Below are positions 19,662-32,882 of a stretch of DNA of 64,000 bases, in pieces (positions within the stretch are counted from its first letter, which is position 1; the number at the start of each line of letters is the position of its first letter). Source of the stretch: Globodera rostochiensis (taxonomy: Eukaryota; Nematoda; Chromadorea; Rhabditida; Heteroderidae). Under the pieces are notes generated by a model. It saw nothing but the letters and a program-made list of their open reading frames with translations. It did not search any database and was not told the DNA's origin. The position numbers and the translations under genes are program-made. Where the stretch lies: NCBI GenBank assembly GCA_018350325.1, contig JAEVLN010000007.1, forward strand, positions 1,579,109 through 1,643,108, written 5' to 3'.

Positions 19662-22600
19662 ATGCAGCACAGGACCTGTGCATTTTGGTCTGATCTGTTG
19701 AGGAGCCGTTGCAAGAGTGATCAGACCAAAAATGTCACGGACAACAACACCGACTCTGATCATGAATCACTCAAAATGATTGCTGAGACAGTGTTAATGG
19801 AATGCATTGATCAACGGGTGGGGGCACATTACTGATTTTGATCAGTTGGAGTAGTCGTGATATAAATAGCGAGATGGATGTTAAGATTTTTATCAATTAA
19901 TCATTTTTTCCATTCCGTGTTTTGCAATCCATATAAATCCGGTCTTTGTTAATAACAGGGCTCCGTCAAGACTCACGCCAACTTTTATTTTCAAAGGGCA
20001 TTCTTGGAAATAAGAACATTTTAATTTATAAGAACGAGTGTCATTTTTTAAGGACTGATCTTGAAAATAAGGACAAATCGGACCCCTGATTAATAATATG
20101 CAAAATCGAGATTAGATATTTATTTAAAGCTAGAGGTATTGATTGTCCTCACCCCAACCATCGCTTTTTCAGAATGTCTCAGTGGGCTGTTTGGCAGCGG
20201 AATTTTTGTTCAGAAACGGTGACAAACATTTTGATGCCAAAACAGCGACAAATTGTCCAATCACAATGTCCGGTTATTTGAATTCGCTCGTCGTCAAAAA
20301 CTGCAACGACGGCACCAATAACAACAACAACAATGCCAATGCGTTGTGCCATTTTTTAGCGCATATTTTGCTTCAATTTGATTGTCGCATCCCTTTGCAC
20401 TCCTTGGGCGTGTTGGTGAAGATTGTGAAAGCGCATTTGCACGATGCAAGCGTTGTTGAACAGACAAAGTGAAACATATTAAAAATAAATTTGAATTTTT
20501 TAGTTTCCTTTTTTTGGCTGGCGTTTGGTTCAAAAACTATTTGTTTTTGATTGCTTTCGAAGAGGTCCGGTGGCGCTAATAGGCGCCGGCGGATATTTGT
20601 TAATAAAATTTGTCCAAAATTTCGAGATGTAGCAACTGACGTCGCCTGGGGGAGGGAGGTTTCTTAAAATTTTTTGCTCTTCACAAATCCCGCTATTTTT
20701 TTTTGTCCTCCTTGATCACCTGCTGGTCATTTGGGATCAGTTAATTGTCAGAAGTGAAAGAAAACTCTGCTGAAAGCGATCGGACCAGATCGAATTATTG
20801 CGTTGGTTTTTAGCTAACTTGGAAATCCTTGGAATTATTTTTTTTGATGATTAATAATCAATATGTATTTGTAATTGAGGGCTAATCGTAAATTTTGATT
20901 TTCTAGCCCTAATTTTCATTTTTCTGCGCACATTCTAAGGTATCGATTGATCAGGAGGTATGTAACCAAATGACCAAAAAAAGAAGCCGGGAATTGGACC
21001 CAAAAAATCCGTTTTACAACCCCTGGGTATTGATAGAAAAAGCGTGTTTCTAATATTTGTTTTTCGATTGAACTATTTAAATTTTCTTTTTCAATCTCAG
21101 CACAGGACGACTGATTCAGCTGTGGCATCAGTGCTTTTATTTGGAACGAGGAGGCCCAAATGAACTCAACAAATTGATTGCAAAAAATATGATCACAATA
21201 TTGCAACGGGTTGGGCCTCCGCCAAATGAGGTGGTGGGTTTAATTTAATGACAATTATTCCACTGATCCAAAAATTTTCTTTATTGTTTTTTTATCCAAA
21301 CACCTTAAAATTTTAACAAGTTTTTCTGATCACAAATTTGACATCAATTTTTCAGCATAGCAGAACCGGAATTTTTGGGCAAAACCGGGAACATGAAAGA
21401 TTTAAATCCTGGCCAAAAAATCCGGACTAATTAACAAAAATAATGATTTGTAAATTTTATAAAGAAAAAAAAAACTTGACAATATAAAAAAAGAACCATT
21501 TACCATTCTCATTAATTTGGGGTATTGTAACAACCCCTTATAAAAACTCAAAGTTTTTGGTCCATACTTAGGATTCAATTTATTTGACAATAAATAATTC
21601 AAATTTTTAATTTTTTCAGCTTTTCAAGCATTTACTGTTCCGAGTTCCTCACTTCATACGGCACAAATATTTGTTGATGCAGTATTTGCTAAGCGACAGT
21701 CCGTTAGATCAGGTGAAAATAAAAATGCCAAATCTGGTAGGGTAAATGCCGTAATAAATTATACAACGAAAAGTCGATGGAATTTTTAGTAAATTCTGTA
21801 GGAATATTTGGGGCGTTTTGTCATTGATTGATGCTTTGTCAAAATGACCGGCAGTTTGCCATTTTTCACAGATTTTGGATGGAATTTTGCCAATGACACT
21901 TAAGAGGATGTTTTGTCAATGTATGACATTTTAAAAATTTGGCATTTAGTAGAAATTGGCATTTTGTTTATATTTTGAAAGCTTTTGTCACAATACATTA
22001 TGGGAATTTGCCATTTTGAACAAAAATATGACACAATTAACCCATATATTTTTAAGTTGGATGAACCGGTGTTGCTCACGTTTTTTGATCAGTTGGCCTC
22101 CTGTTTGGAGGGCCGAGGGTGTCAAGCGGATTTGGCTGACGCATTTCACGCATTAGCAATTCGTTTTTTGGAGTTGGGCAAGTCCGAATTGCTTATGCAA
22201 TTAATTTCGAAGACGTTACATTCGAACAATGGGTGTTGTTCTATTTTTTTAAATAATTTTTTTAATGCATTTTTAAACAAATTTTAATGCTTGCCCCCCC
22301 CCCTTTATTCATTTTCGCACCTACCTAATTGTTTTATTTAAAAGATTTATAATTTCTTCAAAAAAATAAAATGCATTATTATTTATTGTTTTGCATTCAG
22401 AATAATACGAGGAGTTAGTAAAATTTGAATAAAAATATTTTTTAAACTCAGTAAAATTCAAATTTTACTAAAATTCACTTTGTGAAAAAAAAGAAAATTG
22501 TTTTGACCATTTAGACCAACTCGAGAGAATGCCATACGCCTTTGGTTGCCGAAATTGAACACTTCACAGCAGTTGAGGCAAATGTTTGTGGCTTTGCTGG

Positions 22601-25600
22601 ACAGTTTTCGAGTTGAGCTCCACAACAATTTGTCGACGATAAAAGAGGAGGAAAACGGTATACTACAGTATGGCGACGAGGGATACGGTAGATGTATTAC
22701 ATTTCTGGATCAGCTTCACTATTATAATTCTAGGCTTTTCGGGAGCATCGAAACATGAGTCTGGCTTCAGTTTGACTCGAGTTGACCGGGATTGAGACTG
22801 AAATGCCCTTTTTGGGACTGAAACTCTCTTTCTTTCCCTTATTTGGTCCCCATTTTTGTTTCAAAATTAACAAATCTTTATTTTGTCCATAGTCTCGGCG
22901 GTTTTTATGGCCAGGACTTTACCATTTTCATCCCAAAACCCGTTTTTTGTTTGTGGATTTTTCCTTGGAATCCCGATTCTGATCAACTCTAGTTTTGATC
23001 GATAATGAAAGGAGCCCTGGACTCGGACAAAATGTCGAAAAGTTTTTAAAAAATCAAAATTGTGTAGAATCCGAATCCCATGAGCTTCTAGTCTGATGAT
23101 CATTAGTATTTTTGCGCCATTAATGATATTCAAATTTTTGTTCTCGAGTTTATTGATTCCATCCACAAATTGGCGCTTTTCGCTTCGAAAATGAACCTCC
23201 GTGCTGCTTTAAGAAGCGTCAGTCTCTGCATTCGATCAATCGCCACCGTACTGGGACTACGGTAGTTTTGTCGACCCGTGCGTTCATTGGACACAACAAC
23301 AAATCAATTTGTGGTCATTTGTGCAGTTGTTTTATTGGACAGCCAAAAACAGGGTGGCCATTTTAATTAGAGTAGTACAGGACCCGGGACGAGTACTGAA
23401 ATGTTCTATTTTTCCCATTTTGGTACTGAATTTTTTTTGGTCCCAGTTTTTTAAAATGAAACTCTCTCAATAATGGTCCCGGTTTTTTACGAATCATTTT
23501 CTTTCTTTTTTTGTCCTTTAGTCCTGGGTTTTTGACCCCAGTACTACTCTAATTTTAATGATGTCAAAAAAAGGCACTGACTATGATGATTGGGAATGGT
23601 AAAAAATCAAGAATGTTTATCTTCGAGTTTTTTGTTTCATTTCAAATTTTGCGATAATTTTTTTTTGCAAAGTTTAACAAATATTTAAACTAAAACCATT
23701 CCATATTTAACCAATGAATAAACTTAATAATGTTGTATGTAAATTTAAAAACAAACTTCAAAAGGTTCCGCTTCTTCACGCCCAAATGTCGGAAGACGTG
23801 GAAATTGTTGTCAATGCCTTGATTTATGGCCATAAAGATGAGATCAAGCAAATTGCAGCGGATTCTCTGTTACTGTTGTTGCAGCGGCCCAAGCAGCACC
23901 TCGCAAAAACAGTTCAGTTTCGACATTTTTTTATAAAATTCGAGAAGAGAGCACAAAAGTGTCAGGATCAAAAAATGAATCATTTTAAAGATTGAGTTTA
24001 AGCTTTTGAACGGGGCCCGGACGATCCGATATTATCATCTCGACGAAATTTTTGACGATTCTCGATCGGTCCTCAAGTCCGGGTTTAAAAAAAACAATGA
24101 GAGCAGAAACACTTTAGAGAGGTCCAGCGGTCAGCTAAAATGCTAACAATTCTAACGATTTTTTTTGGGTTAAGAAACTTGGAACCACCAAAATTTCCAA
24201 GAATTGGCGTATTTTTTTTTTCATTCTGAAGAGTTCCAGACAAAATCCAGAAAAATGGGGGCGCCCCTGGAGGGGTAAGGATCGACGAGCTCTGATAACC
24301 ATTCGAAATATAATATTTTATAAATTTTATATTATTCTATTTGGTGTAAGGTCATGTTTACTCTGTGGTAAATTTTAAATTAACAAATTTTCAATTCCAA
24401 GACAATTTTTAAGCAGGCTGAGCACATAATTCGGCGATTTGCTTCACATTTTGAGCATTTGATGCGCGCAGAAAATGCCAAACTTTGCAACTCCGTCAAT
24501 TCACTGATCGTCAATTTGTTGAAATTTTATGATCAAGAAGACAATGCCGTCATTTTGCTTAAATGCCGTTTCCAACAATTGCTCAACAATTGTACGAAAA
24601 ACATTCAATCGCCAATTTTTTTTTGCCCTATCACCGGCAATCTGTTGCAATTGATTGAACGTATGGATGATGATTATTGTTCCACAAATGAGGAGGTGGA
24701 TTTTAAATTTTAATAGAAAATTTGCGATTTCAAATAGAACAAGGAGTACGTGAGGACCGGCGAGATTTTGATCGAGAATCTCGAAAAATCCCGGTCGAGC
24801 CTAAACCGAGATTTCGATCGAGAATCATTAAAAAATCCGAAGATTCCGGTATGTCGATTGAGACTTCGATCGAGAGACCAAAAATCTCAAAAATCTCGAT
24901 GAGTCCGTTCTACGAATGAAATTGGTCAAAACTGAAAATGTCCAACATTTTAATTTATGAGATTTTTTTAAGTGTATCTTTTGCTGATTAGAGCCGGGAG
25001 CAACCTACTTGGTTGGTTCGAGCATCTTGAAAAATCTTGAATATCGCGCGAAACAATTTTTTTTTGAAATTTTGATACGACCCGAGCTCAAAAACCCCAA
25101 TTTTTGTTTTGAATTTTCTAGTAACATTTTAACTTATTTAGCTCCAATTGGACGTGCAGAACTTTCTCCTCAAAGCATTGGTCTACAAAAATGATTCTAC
25201 AGTAAGGCAGCGATCGGCTCTGATCGCCTCACGGATTGCCAACGGTTGCAGTCAGTTCCGATCAGAATTGATCACTCTGTTCAATGAATCGGCGCCAAAT
25301 TTGAAATATGGAATTGCGCACTTGTACCGTCTGATTCTGTGCCTACGTGTTGATGAGCGCGACTTGAATTTGCATTTTGTTGGTGACGGTAATTAATGAG
25401 CGCCACCGAACTCAGTTTATCAGGCTCAAAAAAATGATCTTAAAATTATTAAATTACCTAGTAAAGTCATTTTTAATGCCGCTTCATTATGAACAAATCA
25501 GATCATTTTAAAAGATTTGAATCACTAAGCCCGAGGGTTTCGTGTCTGTAGTCTGAACTTGAGAAAAATCTCGGGGCTTTTTCCGTCTTGGTTATGGTGA

Positions 25601-28600
25601 TCAACACTGATCAGCATCGTGATCGAATCATGCCCAAGCCTTAAGAAAAAGATAATCTTTTTTATATAAATAAATACATAATGATATAACATTGAGTGAT
25701 GTGCAACATTTTCAGAAGACGGGTTGACCATTTTGTTTAAGCGGATCAAATTTGAGCAACAAAATCAATTAGCAAATGAAAATGATGCAATCGCCCACTT
25801 TTTGTCGCATTGTGTTGATGTCAATGAAAAGTTACTGCAAATTGGCGGCAGTGGGCGCCCGGCACAATGTGTGACAGTTTCAGGTGGAAATTAATTTTTA
25901 AAAACCCATCAAATTTAGGTTGCCACCACGGCCTCGACAATTTTTGGTAATAAAAAACCTGATTGACCCCGACTAATTCAGGGGTGGGTGCATTTACGCG
26001 CAAATTTTACACAAATTTTCTTAACAAAAAAATTTCTCCACTTTTTGGAAAAAAATTGTTTAATAAAAAATGCACTAAAAGCCAAAAATGCACCCCTGAA
26101 AATTGATTGGCGCTCAGTTGTCGGGGTGGCAATTTACCTATTTTTATAAAAAAATTCACCCGGAGGGGAGGCGGGAAAAGGTAAAAATTTTTTTTTATTG
26201 AATTTTACTTTCTTATAAATTTTTCATTATTTGTTTTCATTAAAATTAAATTGAATCACTGAATTCATATTTTTCTACAACAACAATCTTATTTCCTATC
26301 TAAAATGCTCCGGTTCCGAGCTCCTCAAAATATTTTCCCTTTTAAGCCTAATTTTCTCATTTTAGAATTACATTTGCTTTTTGAAAAATGCTCTGTTGAA
26401 GACGGAGAAAATGATGATGACCTGCTTTTCTGGAGTGATCTCCAAAGGAGGCAATTGGCAATTTACTCCAATGGAATTATTGTACATTCTTTTTTTGTTT
26501 TGCTCAGGGCACCCAATTGTTTTTTTTTAATTTTTAAAGACAATTTTTCTTTTATAAAAAAAACTTAAGAATTTCAATAAATCAAATTGGTGCTAGGTCG
26601 TTTCGTAAATTCCGCCACTATGGGCGTTTCGTAAATCCGCCAGGGCTTTCGTAAATCCGCCACATATATTTTATGAAATAGTTTTAGACATTATAACTTT
26701 ATACACCCCGCACTAAATCAGTTAAACCTTATACCATTGAAAAGCTCTAGATAAATTAAAACAATTTGTAAAACTAAAAAAGCAGTAAATCAACGTTTTA
26801 AAAAGTTATGATCAGAAAGCTACGAAAAACCCCGATTTTTGGCAATTTTAGATTATAATTTTTTTCAAACTTATTTAACCACTTGGACTTTGCTGTAATG
26901 CTTTTTTTACTTATTTAGAGCTTTCCATTGATATAAGGTTTAACTGATTTAGTGCGGGGTGTTAAAGTTATAATGTCTAAACCTATTTCATAAAATATAT
27001 GTGGCGGATTTACGAAACGCCCATAGTGCGGAATTTACGAAACGACCCAGCACGAATCAAATTCACATATTTGTAGCAAAGTTGTTCTGCACTCCGATGG
27101 ATTTTGACCAAATTTACCAATCAAATCGACGCATTTGCCATTCAGAAGGGTTTACGCTCAATTTGGACGGTCCTTCTTCGCTCCCATCACAAAGGTGTGT
27201 TTAGTTATTATATGTATTGTGATCAGACCCTAAATGGTGCTGCTCGATCGATCTGACTGACCTGAAACTGTCTGATCAGATCTCCATAAATTTTTAATTC
27301 AATTTTCAAAATGCAGTGTGAATTGTTTAACAAAACATACCACAAATGCTGTGAATATTTCAAACAATAAAATAAATTATTTTTAAGAAAATAATTTTTT
27401 AAATTCAGGCGATCTTGCCTTAAATAAAATTGGTTTTAATTGTAAACATTTAAAACGTTTTTTGTGTCTACTTCCCCCGCACCCCATTTAAGCCGAAATT
27501 TTTGGATAAAAGTAAAAACGAAAATTTAAAAAATTTTGCTTCAGGCGTTTTGGAGCATTGCGGTTCGGATTTTGGAGCATGTGTTGAGCATTTGTGTGCA
27601 CATTTTTCTTCCTTTTCAGCAGTGAGAGATAAAATCAACGAAAAGGTGGGTTGATTGATTGATTTTGTTTGTTGAAAACAAATCTAAATTTTTCAAACCC
27701 CGATTTTTATTGCAGTTACTAGCTAACATTTGGTGTAGATTTGAAGTGCATTTTTGAATGATGTGCAGTAAAAATCGATTTAAATTTTCAAAAATTGTTC
27801 AATTTTCGGGTACGGGGCTCGGAATTGGTTGAAAAGATAGATTCGGATTCTATGCCATAAAAAAATTTTTTAAATAAAAAAAACGAATTCAGACCCTTTC
27901 CATTCTCTTCTATGGAGGCGGTCAGTGCCGGAACATCGCGTTTGCCAAAATACTTGTGCCAATTTTTGCATCGTTATGTGCCAAACGGAGGACTGATTTT
28001 GTCAAGAAATTGATTTTTGCATTTAATTTGCCTCAAAATTCGATAATGTGCGCGTTTGATCAAACAAAACTGCAATTGCATCAACTATTTTTGCTCAAAC
28101 AATTGGTGTCCACAACAAAATTCGGTTTGTTATACGAAGAAGCATTGGAAAAGTGCCAAAATTTTCACTGACAAAAACTCAAAACAATTTAATTCGATTT
28201 GTCAACTAAATGTTTGCTACTATTAATTGATCCGCAAATTTTTGAAACAATTTATCGATTTAGAAATTAATTTTATTTTTCAAATTCGAGACTCTCGACG
28301 TTTCGATATGCAACCAACAAAATGCGATCACTTTTAATGCATAATTTTTGTAACATTTTTTTGTTTGTTGCAGATTTACGTGAATTGCGCACAGAAATCT
28401 TTCAATTTATCATACAAATGACACGTCTTGCCATGAACAAGGGTCAAACGGAACGATGGAGACTGTTTTCAATGGCCGGCAATGCCTTCGGCCAGTCTAT
28501 TTATCTCGAAATGATCTCTGATCATATAATTTTTACTGGTTTTTCTGTACCAGGGCTGGCGGCGCGCGATTCGCGGCATTTTTTGTTTTCGCGAACCGCG

Positions 28601-29919
28601 ACGCGGCATTTTTTTTTGAACTGCGCGCCAGCTCTGTTCGTCAAAATTAATTTGATCAATCATTATCACTAGGGCGGAAAATTATATGCACATGCATGTT
28701 TTTTTCCTGAACTGGGAACAGCCTGAAACGCACGAAAAACGTGTTTTGAGCTTGGTTTGGAGCTTCTAGAACGCATTTGCATGTGCATATTTTGCATATT
28801 TTTGCATATTTCGCGATTTATGTGCATATTTCGCTATTTATGTGCATATTTCGCTATTTATGTGCATATTTTGGCATTTTCGCCATTTTTTAAAAATTCT
28901 TCAACAAAAATGCAATAAAAACGAAAAATATACCTCTAAGGATCGGCTTTTTCAAAATTTTCAAAAATGCACCCCTAAAAATTAACTTTTTCAAAATTTT
29001 CAAAAATACCCTTAAAAATTGACTTTTTAAAAATTTTCAAAAATGCACCCCCTAAAAATTAACTTTTTAAAAATTTTCAAAAATGCACCCCTAAAAATTG
29101 ACTTTTTCGTGATTTGGGATTGAATTTGGAAAAATTTATGTGCATATTTTGCAATTTTTGGTGCATATTTTATGCGCATATTTCAAGATTTTATGTGCAT
29201 ATTTTTTTCCGCCCTAATTATCACCAGCGGAATCGGACGATTGAGTGTGGCCATCTTTGGGTCGTTATTTGGGGAGATATAATTTTTTTAAAACAAATAT
29301 AATTTGATATCATTCAAAAGGGCTTCGCAATACTCAATCGGTCGACCCTCAATTGTCCTGGACCCTATTAACTCTGAGCCGATTGACCCGATCATTTTCA
29401 AAATGCGAATGATCAGACTGATCATTTCAGCTGCACTTTTGAATTCAATTTTCCGCCATTTCCCTGACATCGTTCCGTTGCACAACTTTTACGTTGTCGA
29501 GCGCTGTTTTTGCGACAATTTGCTCAACTTTTTGCGGAATATTCGAATTGATTTGACCCAAAAAAGACGCTCAGAACCGTCAATTGCACTGCTTCTTGTC
29601 CCATTGCAACGACTTTTTGTTGTTGACGATCCGTTCGAGACTTATGCCCCGGCAAATGGGTATTTTTTAAAAATGAAACGCCAACAGTCGAGGAAAACTT
29701 GGATTTAAAAAATAGAAACATTTTTACATTTTTTTCTAAAAATTTAGCATTGAAAATTTAAATAAATCTTCCACTAAAAATTGTTGTTTTTTTAACAGAT
29801 TCGTCGCTGAAGTGTGCTTAGAATTGAATCTGCTAATGAGGCTTGAACCGTCTGTTCTGCTAAGAAGGCAAATGGAGCAAGTGATCACCAATTTCAAAGG
29901 CCATCCGCAAATGCTATAA
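19662..29919 (+). CDS. Large helical-repeat (HEAT/ARM-like) protein, possibly THADA/Trm732-like
   Basis: A multi-exon gene of about 18 exons. Well-supported exons: 19662-19817, 20173-20468, 21101-21230, 21620-21712, 22057-22232, 22515-22657, about 24412-24696, 25142-25388, 25716-25883, 26366-26481, 27926-28124, 28374 to about 28510, 29321-29659, 29799-29919. Probable exons with uncertain edges: about 23190-23350, 23765-23909, 27075-27194, 27546-27647. The product is rich in Leu, Ile, Arg and Gln in amphipathic-helix patterns such as TRENAIRLWLPKLNTSQQLR and CRNIAFAKILVPIFASLC. It has no signal peptide, transmembrane segment or catalytic motif that I recognise. The layout resembles giant alpha-solenoid proteins. 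THADA/Trm732 (partner of a tRNA 2'-O-methyltransferase) is the best guess but weak. The C-terminus is ...NFKGHPQML, with AATAAA at 29984. Introns carry at least three transposons. Confidence 0.75.
23368..23551. mobile_element. hAT-like MITE, TAGAGTAGTAC ends
   Basis: Terminal inverted repeats TAGAGTAGTAC / GTACTACTCTA, flanked by perfect 8-bp duplications ATTTTAAT (23360-23367 and 23552-23559). The interior has GAGTACTG and GGTCCCG words related to the 17843 element. It lies inside an intron of the helical-repeat gene. Confidence 0.92.
26589..27054. mobile_element. Fold-back element with TTTCGTAAATCCGCC arms
   Basis: The ends GGTGCTAGGTCGTTTCG and CGTGCTGGGTCGTTTCG (right end inverted) are flanked by 9-bp direct repeats AATCAAATT (26580-26588 and 27055-27063). 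Arms of about 150 bp begin with tandem copies of a TTTCGTAAATCCGCC-like word, three on the left and two on the right. They continue through TTTTATGAAATAG and AACACCCCGCACTAAATCAG. The right end lies only a few bases from a probable splice acceptor of the host gene. Confidence 0.93.
28670..29216. mobile_element. hAT-like element, TAGGGCGGAAAA ends
   Basis: TIRs TAGGGCGGAAAA / TTTTTTCCGCCCTA with a perfect 8-bp duplication ATTATCAC (28662-28669 and 29217-29224). The interior is full of TTTATGTGCATATTT repeats and AAAAATGCACCCCTAAAAAT repeats. No transposase is present, so it is non-autonomous. The insertion is in the helical-repeat gene between its exons near 28.5 and 29.3 kb. Confidence 0.92.
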
Positions 29920-29989
29920 TCATCATTATTGAAATCTAATTGGGTGAATGAATGATCAGAAAGCAACATATAATCTTTATGTTAATAAA

Positions 29990-30390
29990 TGATGTGGTTT
30001 AGGATCCATGATCACATTGAGTCAAAAATCCCAAAAATTTTTTCGGTGGCGCCTATCGGCATCGCCTACCCCTCCTAGACCCTAAAATTGTAAAAATTGA
30101 CCAATTTTCTTTACAAATGTCGTTAAAATCTTTGGAAATTTTCCCGACGGCGCCTATCGGCGCGTCGGGCCCCTCTCTTTCTAAAAAGCATCAAAAAATA
30201 GTGCATTTTAAAATGTTGGCCGCAAATCCATTAACAAATTGAGTAAAAAAATTCCAAATTTTCTCGGCAGCGCCGCCGACCCGCCCGCCTCCTCGCTTTA
30301 GAGCCGAGATTTTCAGGCTTTAACCTTTTTTTGCGAATAGGGAATCACGAGAGGCCCAAAAATAGCATTCATTTTGAAAAAAATTACAAT
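29990..30390. repeat. Three ~115-bp units with GGCGCCTATCGGCG
   Basis: Three spaced copies of CGGTGGCGCCTATCGGC / CCTCC-type blocks at about 30045, 30150 and 30265. Similar single copies occur near 9556 and 20566. No gene is seen in this interval. Confidence 0.55.
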
Positions 30391-30912
30391 TAGAGCGACT
30401 TTTTAGTCAATATAAATCAATATTTTGGCTTTTTTGAGAATAAATCAATATTTCGCCCTTTTTCATAATAAATCAATATTTTAGGCATTTTTCTTGAGAA
30501 AAATGCAATTTTTAGGCATTTTTACGAAAACTTTTTTTGAAGAAATTCAATTAAAAACGACAAAATTTGACCCAAAAAATTGACCTTTTCTTTGACCAAA
30601 ATCCACCCCCAAAGATCGTCATTTTCTCTAAAATTTTTTTATTTATATTTTTTATAAAAATATCCAAAACATGTAAAAAATAGTACATTTTCTATTCTGA
30701 AAGAATATTAATAAAAAATGACGCATTTTGAAGGAGTTTTCCCGAAATTTTGACTGGATTTGGTCAGTTTTTGCACATTTTTAATCAATATTTTGCACAT
30801 TTTTAATCAATATTTTGGCACTTTTTAGGTTTTTTGATCAATATTTTGGGGTTTTTTGGTCAATATTTTAAGTCAATATTTCGCGGTTTAGTCAATATAA
30901 ATCTCGGCTCTA
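30391..30912. mobile_element. Fold-back element with AATCAATATTTTGG words
   Basis: It starts TAGAGCGACTTTTTAGTCAA and ends TATAAATCTCGGCTCTA. Both arms contain tandem AATCAATATTTTGG-like words. Flanks ATTACAAT and ATTACGTA share five leading bases, a weak target duplication. A further TTTAGAGCCGAGATTTT copy lies just left, at 30297. Confidence 0.6.
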
Positions 30913-31023
30913 ATTACGTAGATAACAAAACATCGCTTATTAGCCTTCAAATAGACCAGGCTAAAAAAGAAAAAAATGAAATAAAAATTTGTGTCGTGCT
31001 TGTGTTGTGGTTTGGGTGGACTA

Positions 31024-31640
31024 ACAAAGGGAGGGCTCCCAAGTGTCAGCGGAGTTTCGGGATGAAACTTGGCACAGAGATAGATCACTCCCACATTTCT
31101 ATCACAAAGTGACATTCATTTTTGCTAAGGAGGCCTAGGGAACGAGATATAGGCCCTCAAAGTTTTTGAATTTTTATTTAACGACAAAAGACTACAAGCA
31201 CTCAAGTGCTGGTGTGACCTGGTTGTTGTGTTCTCAATTGCCTTATTGTCTGTGAAAGTTCGAATCCTCTTCGATTCAACAATTTTTTTTTCATTTTTAA
31301 CCAAATAAGTCATAAAAATAATGATCAACCAACAAAATATTATTCAAATCTATTTTTCGATTATAGCTTTCTATAATAACGAGATCCGAAAAAAATGTTA
31401 CTTGATATTGATGAAATAAAAAGAGAGTAAAGGAAAAATATGGGTTTGAAAAAGCATTGATTCGATCATGAAAGGCTGGCAACCTTTCAAAAATTTTGAG
31501 GGCCTATATCTCGTTCCCCAGGCCTCCTTAGCAAAAATGAATGTCACTTTGTGATAGAAATGTGAGGGTGATCTTCTCTGTGCCAAGTTTCATCCCGAAA
31601 CTCCGCGGACACTTGGGGGCCCTCCCTTTGCTCCCTTTGT
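31024..31640. mobile_element. Fold-back element with ~140-bp arms and tRNA-like B box
   Basis: The left arm runs AACAAAGGGAGGGCTCCCAA to GGCCTAGGGAACGAGATATA. The right arm (about 31490-31640) is its near-perfect reverse complement. Between them, AAAGTTCGAATCC near 31255 resembles a tRNA B box, preceded by GACCTGGTTGTTGTG. This could be a tRNA-derived insert, but no full cloverleaf is convincing. Confidence 0.8.
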
Positions 31641-31965
31641 AAGTGTCTGCTTAGGGTCATACAGTTTAAACGTTATAGTTTGTAATTTTGGGTGTTTCCA
31701 AATTTGGATTTTTCGTTTTTATTTGCGCAGCCGCCGCTCTGCCGTGCAACTTTTTCAAGGCCAATATTTCTTAAATTATATTTCTTTCGGCTATTTTATG
31801 TGTACATTTTGCTGCATTTTACCCCATAATGGAATTTAGCAAAAATTCGGCAGCCGCTCACCCAAAAATTCCATTATTTATTTAAAAATATAAAATTAAA
31901 TTTTACGTAATGATTTATTGTTTTTTTGTGTCCTTTTGAACAATTCTAAGAAATTATTCCAAGAA

Positions 31966-32882
31966 ATGAATACTTCATGTATTGTTCTTCTGCCGTTGTT
32001 GTTTCTGACACTGCTCCAACTTGTCGTTGTGTCCTCATCGTCCTCTTTGTCTGAAGGCTTTTCCTCTTCCTCCACCAACAGCAGCAAAGCACCAACCCAT
32101 CCGCCGCTAAAGAAGGCATTACGAATGTTTCGTGTGAAGCCAGAAGACCTTCTGGAATTGTCAAAGGACATGCCATTGCTCAACCCTAACTATAAGGTGG
32201 TCAAATTTTTTTATGATAATTATTTTGCCCTAAAATTACTAATTTGACCAATACTTGTACATGGTGGGCCATAAAACTTTAATTTGACATTTGAACACAA
32301 CAAAAGCTTCAGGCTCACAAATTGGTTGTCGGACATGGCGAAAAAATGGAGCAGCTGCAGCACCGTGTTAGCCGTCTCGAGCAGCAGTTGGTCGAAACAA
32401 AACAGTCGCAATTTGCCCCAATGTCATCGATCGAACAATTCTACATCAAAGTGGGTGGGACATAAATTGTTTTGGCCACCCAAAATCTAAGAGATGTAAA
32501 GCCCAAACAAAATTTGCATTTCGTCTAGGCACCGGGCAAATCCTGTCGCTTACTACCCGAAATTATGCTGCATTGATCGGGGTTGATTTAATGATTTAAA
32601 TTGATTTGGCTGGGGATCTATCTCAATTCGAAATCCCTGAGCTTAAAATTGTTGGGTTGATCGAGATCCCGCTTTGTTTTATTGCGGAATTCTTGTGGTT
32701 TCAAATTGAAGCACCAAAAAATTTTCCGATTTTAGCATATGTTCATCATTGTTGGCGTTTTGGTGTGCATTTGGGTTTTGATGCTGGCCAACCTTTTCTG
32801 GCTGCACATACGCTTCGCCAGCAATGCAAATGCCAAAAAACATGTCCGATTGGAGAGCATCGACAGCGAGGAGACCACCTGA
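31966..32882 (+). CDS. Small single-pass membrane protein with coiled coil
   Basis: Three exons, 31966-32196, 32313-32450 and 32736-32882, give 171 aa in frame. Residues 1-22 are a signal peptide (CIVLLPLLFLTLLQLVVV core). A Ser-rich stretch follows, then a charged segment (KPEDLLELSKDM). A short coiled coil (KMEQLQHRVSRLEQQLVETK) sits at about residues 90-110. A transmembrane helix (FIIVGVLVCIWVLMLANLFW) starts at about 125. A basic/acidic tail ends SIDSEETT. The layout predicts a type I membrane protein with a short cytosolic tail. I do not recognise the family; no enzyme motif is visible. Confidence 0.78.

Noticed and set aside
31190..31290. tRNA gene
   Set aside because: Only a B-box-like motif; acceptor, D and anticodon stems do not pair convincingly.
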